From contig NZ_MUNY01000061.1 of NCBI RefSeq assembly GCF_002002735.1, positions 1-64,000 on the forward strand: a DNA stretch of 64,000 nt. The letters run 5' to 3'. A program made the translations under genes and the position numbers. Below, one piece after another: positions 7,033 to 15,091 of the stretch (position 1 is its first letter; every line of letters starts with the position of its first letter). The notes beneath the pieces were generated by a model. The model made no database searches and was not told the origin of the DNA. It saw nothing but the letters and a program-made list of their open reading frames with translations. This stretch comes from Algoriphagus sp. A40 (lineage in GTDB: Bacteria > Bacteroidota > Bacteroidia > Cytophagales > Cyclobacteriaceae).

Positions 7033-7962
7033 ATGAAAAAGTACCTGCCTTTCCTTGTATTGTTTGCTTCCTGTGTTTCGGAGGAAGATCCTCCTTTTCT
7101 GGAATATAATGATCGGGTGACGATGGAGACACTCAGCCAGGTAGAGGCCGTATTGGGAGTATATACCCAACAAACTGAGCCTTTCGTCCCGCAATTTGTC
7201 ACGCTAAAACTGGATGATGGAAGCAGTGAAGTAGTATTCATTCCCAGTGATACCACTTTGGTAAGTGAATATATTCAGGAAAATGGCTGGAGTAACTATG
7301 GGGGGCCAATTCAGACTGATGTTTTGTCCTTCCTGTCCCTTTATTTATACAATCAGAATGAACTGAAAGTATTGGTGAGCGGACAGATCAAACAAGCCCA
7401 TCCAAAAGATACGATCCCTGGCCTGCCATTTTTGATTGAGAAAATCGAAACCATTCCACCATGCCCTGTTTCTAATACAAAGCTAGGAGGAACGGTAGCG
7501 CTTCAAAATACACTTTGGAAATGGATAGGATTTGTGAATGAATCCAAGGAGGTTTATTCTTATCCTTCCTGTGAAAATCCTGAGGTAACTTTTCAACTGA
7601 CACAACGAATTGTGGACTCTCCCAATCAGGGGTATATCAATCCTATGAAGCCGAATGCCATGTATTTGGAATTATTCCCGGGGTTTTACTTTGTCAATCT
7701 TTACAGTACCAAAGTTATCTATGAAATAGAAGACAATCACCTGAACCTTTACGGCACTTTCTATTATGGTCCCAATCGTCATCCAAATGCGCCTATTTAC
7801 TTCACCACCCGTCAAACTGCAGAAAAGGCCGATAGCCTGGAGCTATTGTTACGAGAGGGAAATCTTACGGTACCAGAAGTTGTCGACTATATCCTAGAAG
7901 GAAACCAATTGATTTTGAGCCATCGAAATACAAAGATTCGGGCTTTGTTTATCGCGGATTAA
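7033..7962 (+). CDS. hypothetical lipoprotein
   Basis: 309 residues with a very short lipoprotein signal (LFASC, cysteine at 14), so an anchored envelope protein is expected. The body shows no motif I recognise. The section from about 155 (LQNTLWKWIGFVN) to 275 resembles small beta-barrel domains of the META or lipocalin type, where a leading Trp packs the barrel, but this is only an impression from pattern and spacing. It is convergent with the following gene, 40 bp apart, and has no operon mate. Confidence 0.7.
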   Translation: MKKYLPFLVLFASCVSEEDPPFLEYNDRVTMETLSQVEAVLGVYTQQTEPFVPQFVTLKLDDGSSEVVFIPSDTTLVSEYIQENGWSNYGGPIQTDVLSFLSLYLYNQNELKVLVSGQIKQAHPKDTIPGLPFLIEKIETIPPCPVSNTKLGGTVALQNTLWKWIGFVNESKEVYSYPSCENPEVTFQLTQRIVDSPNQGYINPMKPNAMYLELFPGFYFVNLYSTKVIYEIEDNHLNLYGTFYYGPNRHPNAPIYFTTRQTAEKADSLELLLREGNLTVPEVVDYILEGNQLILSHRNTKIRALFIAD

Positions 7963-8002
7963 TAAATAGGTTGAATGGTGTTTCGCTTTCAGAAACTGAC
8001 CT

Positions 8003-10855
8003 TCAATTTTTATCGGAAGATTTAGACTCCTCCAAAAGTCGGTTTACCTCCATCTGCAGCCCGTGATTTTCATGAGAGGAACTGGCATCCAGTTTCAGTT
8101 TAAGTTGCTTCAATGCATCCAATGATTCTGCGGTCTTCAGGGCACCCGCTTTCTGTACAGTGTATTCGAGCAGCAGCGGGATCTTGGCATTTTCTGCCAA
8201 AGTCATTGCACGCTGTGCATCCAGATCCACCAGCGGTTCGATCCCGTACCAAATCATCAGCGGAAGGTTGTGGTCTTCTGCATCCTCTGAACGCTGGGAC
8301 AAAGCACCTAGAACTTCCCAGCGCTGGTCTGCCTCCAATCGAAGCATCGCTGAAGCAAGATAGAGCCTGACCATTGGTGAAGGATCGCTTTTTGCCAGTT
8401 CATTAAATTGTGACAGTGTTTCGGCAGAAAGGGATTTATTCTCTGCCAGAAGCTGAATCGTCCAACTTCGGAGATACTCGTTGGGATGAGAGAGTAGGCT
8501 GTGCAATTCTTCCTCATCCAGTCCTCCGATGGCATGCAGTGCCCACAAGGCACGCAACTGGTGGGTGACATCCGGATCTTTTTCAAGTATCGCCTTCAGC
8601 GCTTTCTGGGATTTCCGGTTGGCTCCACGCTCCTGCAGGATCATCCTGGATTGGCGGGCATACCATTCGTTGGGATGGGTCTGGTAGTTGGCCAACTCGA
8701 GATCAGAGGCTTGATATAGGTTTTCGCTGACAATGGGGTCGTTTTCGTAACTGATCTTGAAGATTCTTCCCAAGGTCTTGTCGTGAACCTCTGGATTAGG
8801 GCTATGGCATTGGTTTTTGTCATACCAGTCGATGGCAAAGACCGACCCGCTGGCGTCGTACTTGAAATTCAGCCACTGCGACCAGGAGTCATTCATGGCC
8901 ATAAAGTCCTCATGATGCACTCCGACGTAGCCCGAACCTGACTTTTTTAATTCATCAATATTGAGCCGGGCCCCGTTGATGTTGTTCATAAATATGGCGT
9001 TTTGATACTCCTCCGGCCAATTGTTCCCGCCCAAATAGATCATCGCTCCGGCATGGGCATGACCGCCTCCAGCTGCTGCAGAGCGGAAATTCCCCGCATG
9101 AGGACCTCTGTCACCCAACCAGTGCACATGGTCTCCGATGGTCTTGATGTCATCGAAGGTGTAGGGATTGAAATGCTTGCCAGCCTGACGCTGGTATCTT
9201 GCTCCCTGTACCACATAGTATAAGTGGGGGATCACACAGACGGTGATGAAGGAGTGTCCATAGCTGTTGAAATCAATCCCCCAAGGATTGCTGGTGCCCT
9301 CTGCAAAAACTTCAAATTCATGCTTGGTGGGATGATATCTCCAGACTCCAGCATTGATTTTGGTCCGCTCGGAATCAGGGGTGCCCGGTTTGCCGACATT
9401 GGAGTGGGTAAATACCCCGTGTGTACCATAAAGCCAGCCATCCGGTCCCCAACGGAGGTTATTCAATACCTCGTGGGTGTCTTGTGTACCCCAGCCGTCG
9501 AGGAGCTTTTGAGCTGGTCCGGCAGGTAAATCTTTCTCATAATCTATGGGAATAAAAAGCAAGTATGGAGCCGCACCCAACCAAACTCCGCCCATCCCCA
9601 CTTCAATGCCACTGACTAGATTTAAGCCTTCGGCAAAAACCTTTTTGCTGTCCAACGTGCCATCCCCGTCCGTGTCTTCAAAGATCAGGATACGATCCCT
9701 GCCCTCTCCTTCAGGTGCAGGAATCGGATAGGTATGGCCTTCCACTACCCAAAGTCTGTTTCTCGCATCGATCGTAAAGCTGATCGGACGGATGATTTCA
9801 GGCTCTGAGGCGGCAAGCGTCACCTTAAATCCGGGAGGAGGCGTCATGGCTTTTGCTGCTTCCAAGCCAGAGAGACCCGCATTTAATACAGGGTCAAGAG
9901 GTGGAAGAACGATGATATCGTCTTTGTCAAGTTCATTGGGAAAATTGGGTCGGGAGGGATAGAACCGAAAGTCATCGAAATTGATGTGGGCCCACTTGTC
10001 ATCTGAGATATAGGGGATCTGCGAAATACCTGTTTCGTGGTCAATGATCCGAATGAAGATTTCCTTGTCCAAAAACGGAGTCAAGTCAGCCACCACCGGC
10101 TGAAGCGTTGCTCTACCCTGTCCTGTTGACTCAAAGACCACTACCTCGGAATCAGCCAAAACCAGCTCTACCCGGGTATCCACCAAGGCTCCGCCCGAAA
10201 CCCGAAATGCAGCAAATGGTGCCGTAACTTTAAAGGAATCGGAAGTGAGTGTGCCGGTGAGCTGGTAATTTTTCAGTCCCCCACTGCTCAGAAAGTTTTC
10301 CCCTTCAAAGAAGATCGGGCCTTCTTCCCCATGAAGAGGTGATGGGTCAGTTTGGATAAGTGGGTCTTTAAATGCCTCCCCTTCTCCGGTCCAATTGCTC
10401 AGTGTGCCGGTCTCAAAATTGAGATTCAGGGGCTGGCCGTCTTTCATGGGAAGGACACCACCTGGTATTTCTTCGGTTTCTCCTTCCTCAAGAATCTCAA
10501 ACTTTCCCACCATCCCGGCAAGTCGATGCCCTGGTATCGTGCAGTAATAGGTATCGTCGTCCACCGCGACAAAAGTGATGCTGGTGCTGGTGCCTTTTTC
10601 AATGATGGTTTCGCTTTTGATCCCGAGATTTTCCATCGCCACATCGTGAGTCATCAGTTCTCCGTTAGTGATCGTGATGCGGACGGTTTGGCCTTTTCTT
10701 GCTTTCAAAGTTGGGTTTCTTGCGCCATCCTCCGCAAAGTATCCAAGCATGGTAGCCGTAAGGTGAAATTCTCTGTCAGGGTTTGGCTCCTGTCCTTTTG
10801 CCGTAAACACAAAAAACAACAGGCCAAAAAGTATGGGGAGGCGGAGGGTTTTCAT
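8003..10855 (-). CDS. exported cupredoxin / glucose-sorbosone dehydrogenase-like / HEAT-repeat protein
   Basis: About 950 residues from the ATG giving MKTLRLPILFGLLFF; the frame extends further upstream but without a credible signal peptide. Residues 25-122 form a cupredoxin domain with the type 1 copper ligands His70 (MTHDV), Cys105, His110 and Met115 in YYCTIPGHRLAGMVG. A beta-sandwich region follows (about 140-330). Residues 345-700 match the membrane-bound dehydrogenase/GSDH beta-propeller seen in Planctomycetes and Bacteroidota (LWVVEGHTYP, DTDGDGT, LRWGPDGWLYGTHG). The rest is HEAT-like helical repeats (about 740-930). The terminal CxxCH cytochrome often found in this family is absent; the cupredoxin may take its place as electron carrier. 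Substrate unknown. A DUF1080 gene follows upstream on the same strand, 203 bp away. Confidence 0.82.
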   Translation of the reverse strand: MKTLRLPILFGLLFFVFTAKGQEPNPDREFHLTATMLGYFAEDGARNPTLKARKGQTVRITITNGELMTHDVAMENLGIKSETIIEKGTSTSITFVAVDDDTYYCTIPGHRLAGMVGKFEILEEGETEEIPGGVLPMKDGQPLNLNFETGTLSNWTGEGEAFKDPLIQTDPSPLHGEEGPIFFEGENFLSSGGLKNYQLTGTLTSDSFKVTAPFAAFRVSGGALVDTRVELVLADSEVVVFESTGQGRATLQPVVADLTPFLDKEIFIRIIDHETGISQIPYISDDKWAHINFDDFRFYPSRPNFPNELDKDDIIVLPPLDPVLNAGLSGLEAAKAMTPPPGFKVTLAASEPEIIRPISFTIDARNRLWVVEGHTYPIPAPEGEGRDRILIFEDTDGDGTLDSKKVFAEGLNLVSGIEVGMGGVWLGAAPYLLFIPIDYEKDLPAGPAQKLLDGWGTQDTHEVLNNLRWGPDGWLYGTHGVFTHSNVGKPGTPDSERTKINAGVWRYHPTKHEFEVFAEGTSNPWGIDFNSYGHSFITVCVIPHLYYVVQGARYQRQAGKHFNPYTFDDIKTIGDHVHWLGDRGPHAGNFRSAAAGGGHAHAGAMIYLGGNNWPEEYQNAIFMNNINGARLNIDELKKSGSGYVGVHHEDFMAMNDSWSQWLNFKYDASGSVFAIDWYDKNQCHSPNPEVHDKTLGRIFKISYENDPIVSENLYQASDLELANYQTHPNEWYARQSRMILQERGANRKSQKALKAILEKDPDVTHQLRALWALHAIGGLDEEELHSLLSHPNEYLRSWTIQLLAENKSLSAETLSQFNELAKSDPSPMVRLYLASAMLRLEADQRWEVLGALSQRSEDAEDHNLPLMIWYGIEPLVDLDAQRAMTLAENAKIPLLLEYTVQKAGALKTAESLDALKQLKLKLDASSSHENHGLQMEVNRLLEESKSSDKN

Positions 10856-11058
10856 AGACTTTGGGTTATTGCAAACTGATTTTGAGGAGCAGTCAATCAT
10901 TATTTTGGATATATGAAATCTTTCTAGCAGCTTTTTCAAAAGCATGGAGACCACTAAAACTCCAAATTTTTGTTTTTTCTTCGGTCTTCCGTCTACCAGC
11001 CCAAAATCACTGGAATATTAGTCATCTGGCCAAATAGCGCTTAATCAGAATCCTTAAT

Positions 11059-11709
11059 CTATTGTATTTGATGGAGTTCTTCAAAAAAGATGTCTTTTAT
11101 CTCCACTTGAGCTTTGCCGCCTCCGTGGATCTGAAAGCCAATGTGTCCCTGTTGAGGGATCGAGGAATCCGGTTCGGTATAGTCCACCGACTGGTGACCG
11201 TTGATGAAGAGTTGGATTCTTCCTTTTTCCGCGTGGATCTTATAATCATTCCAGTCATTTTTCCTGATCCATTGCAAAACCTGGGCGGAATCCGGAGCCA
11301 TCAGGGTTATATTTCTCCGGGATTCGTCATAGAGACTTGCCCAATACCCTTCGCCCCAGTCGGCTTGGTAACCAGTCATCTCATAGGCTGGATCTGTCAA
11401 TCGCTGGGAGTGAAATTGGATCCCGGAGTTGATGAAGCCCTCCTCTCCGGTAAGTTTGATTTTTAAGGTGAGGACAAAATCCCCGTACTCCTCTTTGGTG
11501 ACCAGAAAGTCATTGTGTGGTACGGTGGTTTCCAGTGATCCTCCGATGAGTACTCCATCCTCGATTCTCCAAGTCTTTAGGGTATCTCCTTCCCAATTCT
11601 GAAAAGTTTTTCCGTCAAAAAAGGGAACCTCTATTGGATCGGAACTTTGGCAGCCAAGGGAAATGATTCCCAGTAGAAAAAAGGAAAGTTTGGCAAGGGT
11701 TTGTTGCAT
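11059..11709 (-). CDS. DUF1080 (3-keto-disaccharide hydrolase-like) lipoprotein
   Basis: 216 residues with lipobox cysteine at 20 (SLGCQSS). The DUF1080 landmarks are present in order: FFDGKTFQNWEGD, WRIEDGVLIG, DFVLTLKIKL, NSGIQFHSQR, GYQADWGEGYWASLYDESRR, NDWNDYKIHAEKG and IGFQIHGGGKAQVEIKDIFF. The family is a concanavalin-like jelly roll; members hydrolyse 3-keto-glycosides formed by glucoside 3-dehydrogenases. It precedes, on the same strand, the dehydrogenase-like gene at 8003-10855, so an oxidise-then-cleave pathway for a disaccharide or glycoside in the periplasm is plausible, although the 203-bp gap makes separate promoters possible. Confidence 0.85.
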   Translation of the reverse strand: MQQTLAKLSFFLLGIISLGCQSSDPIEVPFFDGKTFQNWEGDTLKTWRIEDGVLIGGSLETTVPHNDFLVTKEEYGDFVLTLKIKLTGEEGFINSGIQFHSQRLTDPAYEMTGYQADWGEGYWASLYDESRRNITLMAPDSAQVLQWIRKNDWNDYKIHAEKGRIQLFINGHQSVDYTEPDSSIPQQGHIGFQIHGGGKAQVEIKDIFFEELHQIQ

Positions 11710-11825
11710 GGTCTTTTGGGTTTGTTCTAAAATACTAAAAATCCGGGTAGCCTCAGGCCTCGTCCATAGTATTGTAGTAATTGGGAAGGTCCCCCAATTT
11801 TGGAAAGGTTAAAAAGAAAGTATGA

Positions 11826-11965
11826 ATATCCGCAATTGTACCTCTAACCTAATTTCCTTTGCTTTTTGGGCTGGAAGACCGATGACCGAAGACCGAAGAG
11901 GCAGAATATATCTTTCATGCTAGATTTTAGGCTTCTGATCTCGTCGCTGGCATAAAAGCGGATAA
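11826..11965. repeat. ~140-bp dispersed element, copy B
   Basis: It begins ATATCCGC and ends GCGGATAA, with the core GGGCTGGAAGACCGATGACC. It is collinear with copy A (2637-2778) over the whole length. It lies in the divergent gap between the DUF1080 gene (117 bp from its start) and the serine hydrolase gene (122 bp from its start). No ORF. Confidence 0.8.
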
Positions 11966-12086
11966 ACATAAAAACAAGGTAGCTTCCCATCAAAGCTGCT
12001 ATTCTTTGCCACAAAAATTCCGCAGCTTGACTATATTTAACTGATGTCAATCAGTTCATTTAAACCCCATTAATCTCAATTCCATC

Positions 12087-13355
12087 ATGAGAAAAAGAAA
12101 TTACATCGGAGCATTGCTCTGTTCAAGCATCCTGGCTTGCGGCTCTCCGACCGAGGAAACAAGCAGGATAATCACTGACTCTGCCAAAGCCCGATTGGAC
12201 TCCGCCTTGACGGAAATGGTGGAATCCCGAATGGTAGCCGGCGTCTCTGCCCTCATATTTGAGCAGGGACAGGAGGTCTATTTCAACACGTCTGGATTTG
12301 CGGACCGTGAAGCTCAGGTGCCGATGGATCGAAATACGATTGCCATAATTTACTCCATGACAAAGCCTGTGACTGGAGTGGCATTGATGACTTTGTTTGA
12401 GAAGGGAGCATTTCAGCTGGATGATCCCTTGGAAAAATATGCCCCTGAATTTGCCAATATGCAGGTTTTTGCCGGAATGGATTCCCTTACAGGCAAGGTC
12501 AAATTGGAACCATTAACCAGGCCGATTACCATCCGGGACATCACCCGTCATACCGCAGGATTTGCTGCCAATCCCAATCAACCGGGTTTGGGTGATTTGC
12601 TCAAGGCTGCAGATCCCGGCAATTCCAACAATACTTTGACTCAAATGGCAGAGAAAATGGGGCAAGTTCCCCTGATGTTCCAGCCCGGCACCCAGTGGGG
12701 CTATGGACCTTCGGTGGATGTGCAGGCATTTTTGGTGGAAAGAATCTCCGGTAAGCCCTATGGAGAATATGTTCGGGAGCATGTCCTGGATCCATTGGGT
12801 ATGGACGAAACCCGATATTTTGTCCTCGAATCGGACCGTGATCGAATGTCGGCCATGTACCGAAAAGGAGAAGACGGTAGTCTGAGCCAAGTTCCGGATT
12901 CCATCGCCCATGCTTTCAATACCAAGGAATGGGCCCTGACACCCGGAGGCTTTGGACTAACCTCGACCGTGGATGATTACATGAAATTTGCCCAGATGCT
13001 CGTCAATGAAGGCACTTACAATGGGGTGACTATTCTCAAACCAGAAACAGTCAAACTGATGGCCACCAATCACCTGGATGACAGCATTACCGAACGGATG
13101 TGGTTACCCAGCAAAGGCCAGGTGGGGTTTGGGATTGACTTTGCGGTGCGTCTCCGTGAACCTGCTTCTGCAGAGGAAAACATGGGTGTGGTGGGAGAAT
13201 ATTACTGGGATGGTGCCGCCAGTACTCTATTTTGGGTAGATCCAAAAAATAAATTGACCGCGGTACTTTTTGTCCAAGTCATGCCTTTTGAAGACCAGGT
13301 ACACAAGAAATTTCGGGATGCGGTGTATGGGCCTTATGTGAAAAAAGTGCCTTAA
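12087..13355 (+). CDS. serine hydrolase, class C beta-lactamase fold, lipoprotein
   Basis: 422 residues; lipobox cysteine at 18 (ILACGS). The beta-lactamase/DD-peptidase motifs are the nucleophile SMTK at 90-93 (in IIYSMTKPVTG) and the tyrosine motif YGPS at 206-209; the last part FWVDPKNKLTAVLF is the usual penultimate strand of this family. RDITRHTAGF is the conserved stretch between the first two motifs. Members include esterases, DD-peptidases and transacylases, so a specific substrate cannot be given. The gene stands alone, between repeat copy B and the long repeat field. Confidence 0.88.
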   Translation: MRKRNYIGALLCSSILACGSPTEETSRIITDSAKARLDSALTEMVESRMVAGVSALIFEQGQEVYFNTSGFADREAQVPMDRNTIAIIYSMTKPVTGVALMTLFEKGAFQLDDPLEKYAPEFANMQVFAGMDSLTGKVKLEPLTRPITIRDITRHTAGFAANPNQPGLGDLLKAADPGNSNNTLTQMAEKMGQVPLMFQPGTQWGYGPSVDVQAFLVERISGKPYGEYVREHVLDPLGMDETRYFVLESDRDRMSAMYRKGEDGSLSQVPDSIAHAFNTKEWALTPGGFGLTSTVDDYMKFAQMLVNEGTYNGVTILKPETVKLMATNHLDDSITERMWLPSKGQVGFGIDFAVRLREPASAEENMGVVGEYYWDGAASTLFWVDPKNKLTAVLFVQVMPFEDQVHKKFRDAVYGPYVKKVP

Positions 13356-13418
13356 GAGCATAGAAGTGATATTTAACACCAAAGGACAGATGGGGATTTT
13401 ACCTCAAAGAATTTTTTA

Positions 13419-15075
13419 CCACAGAGAACTCAGAGAAAGAGGAGAATATGTATTGATCTTGTTTTGAACTGCAATCCTTTTCTTTTTCTCAGGCATTTTT
13501 CAAGAGCGCAGAGAAAAATATTGGAAAAATCTCTGCGAACTCTGTGGTCAATTAAATAACCGCCAAAGACGCTAAGGAACGCAAAGGTTTTTTACCACAG
13601 AGAGCTCAGAGAAAGAGGAGAATATGGATTGATGAAGTATCGAACTTCAACCCTTTTACTATTCTCAATCGTTTTTCAAGGGCGCAGAGAAATGCTGAAG
13701 CTTTTTGGGGACACGTCATTGCGAGGAGCATTTCTTTATCCAGTGCCTTTTTAAAAGGGCAACATGCGACGAAGCAATCTTAATCCTCAGCAGGAAGGTA
13801 TTTTACCACAGAGAACTCCGAGAAAGAGGAGACTATTGATTGATCTTATAAAGAACCTCAATCCTTTTCTTTTTCTCAATCGTTTTTCAAGGGCGCAAAG
13901 AAAAAGCTGAAGCTTTTTGGGGACACGTCATTGCGAGGAGCATTTTTTTTACCTCTGTCTTTTAACAAGGTATCATGCGACGATGCAATCTTAATCAATT
14001 AGCAGGAAGTTTTTTAACCACAAATGGCACCGAGAAAAAAGGAAATCAGGAATTGAAGTTGGTTTTAACCTCGATCCTCTTCCTTTTTCCAGTCGTTTTT
14101 CAAGGGCGCAAAGAAAAGCTAAAGCTTTTGCGGGTCCGATCAGAGAAAAATCTTGGTGCCCTCTATTAAAATCTCTGCGAACTCTGTGGTAGAAAAAGAA
14201 AAACCGCCAAGGACGCGAAGGAACGCAAAGGATTTTTTACCACAGAGAGCTCAGAGAAAGAGGAGAATATGGATTGATGAAGCATCGAACTTCAACCCTT
14301 TTACTATTCTCAATCGTTTTTCAAGTGCACAGAGACAAAAGCTAAAGCTTTTGCGGGTCCGATCAGGAAATAATCTTAGTGCCCTCTATTAAAATCTCTG
14401 CGAACTCTGTGGTAGAAAAAGAAAAACCGCCAAGGACGCGAAGGAACGCAAAGGATTTTTTACCACAGAGAGCTCAGAGAAAGAGGAGAATATGGATTGA
14501 TGAAGCATCGAACTTCAACCCTTTTACTATTCTCAATCGTTTTTCAAGTGCACAGAGACAAAAGCTAAAGCTTTTGCGGGTCCGATCAGGAAATAATCTT
14601 AGTGCCCTCTATTAAAATCTCTGCGAACTCTGTGGTAGAAAAAGAAAAACCGCCAAGGACGCTAAGGAACGCAAAGGTTTTTTTACCACAGAGAACTCAG
14701 AGAAAAAGGAGAATAAGGATTGATGAAGTATAGAACTTAAATCCTTTTCTTTTTCTCAATCGTTTTTCAAGGGCGCAGAGAAATGCAGAAGCTTTTTGAG
14801 GACACGTCATTGCGAGGAGCATTTCTTTATCCAGTGCCTTTTTAAAAGGGCAACATGCGACGAAGCAATCTTAATCCTCAGCAGGAAGGTATTTTACCAC
14901 AGAGAACTCCGAGAAAGAGGAGATTATTGATTGATCTTATAAAGAACCTCAATCCTTTTAATTTTCTCAGGCGTTTTCAAGGGCGCAAAGAAAAAGCTGA
15001 AGCTTTTACTGGCCACATCTGAAAAAAATCTTAGTGCCCTCTCTTAAAATCTCTGCGAACTCTGTGGTGAAAAAA
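13419..15075. repeat. repeat field of ACCACAGAG...CTCTGTGGT units
   Basis: Eight related units begin with TACCACAGAGAACTCAGAGA or close variants near 13419, 13592, 13803, 14016, 14237, 14460, 14683 and 14895. Most also carry CCGCCAAGGACGCGAAGGAA, TTTTCAAGGGCGCA and AAGCTTTT segments and a closing CTCTGCGAACTCTGTGGT. Three units (near 13713, 13926 and 14807) contain an additional palindromic insert, CATTGCGAGGAGCAT ... GCGACGAAGCAATC. No real gene is present; short open frames are by-products of the repetition. Confidence 0.9.
14158..14626. repeat. near-perfect tandem repeat, 223-bp period
   Basis: Two consecutive units, beginning GCCCTCTATTAAAATCTC at 14158 and 14381 and followed by the start of a third at 14604, are virtually identical. 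They are the youngest part of the surrounding repeat field. The period is not a multiple of three, which argues against coding. Confidence 0.88.
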
Positions 15076-15091
15076 AACCTCAAATTGCCAT

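Noticed and set aside
8501..9731. Several plus-strand open frames inside the dehydrogenase gene
   Set aside because: They are shadows of the 950-residue minus-strand gene, with no motifs or starts of their own.
10856..10954. N-terminal extension of the cupredoxin-dehydrogenase protein
   Set aside because: The extra 33 residues precede a proper signal peptide at MKTLRLPILF, so the inner ATG was used.
13975..14615. Open frames of 64-79 codons in the repeat field, two of them identical
   Set aside because: They result from a 223-bp period that is not a multiple of three, and they carry no protein-like composition.
13419..15075. CRISPR array
   Set aside because: Units are 170-223 bp long with related, not unique, intervening sequence; there are no short direct repeats with unique spacers and no cas genes.
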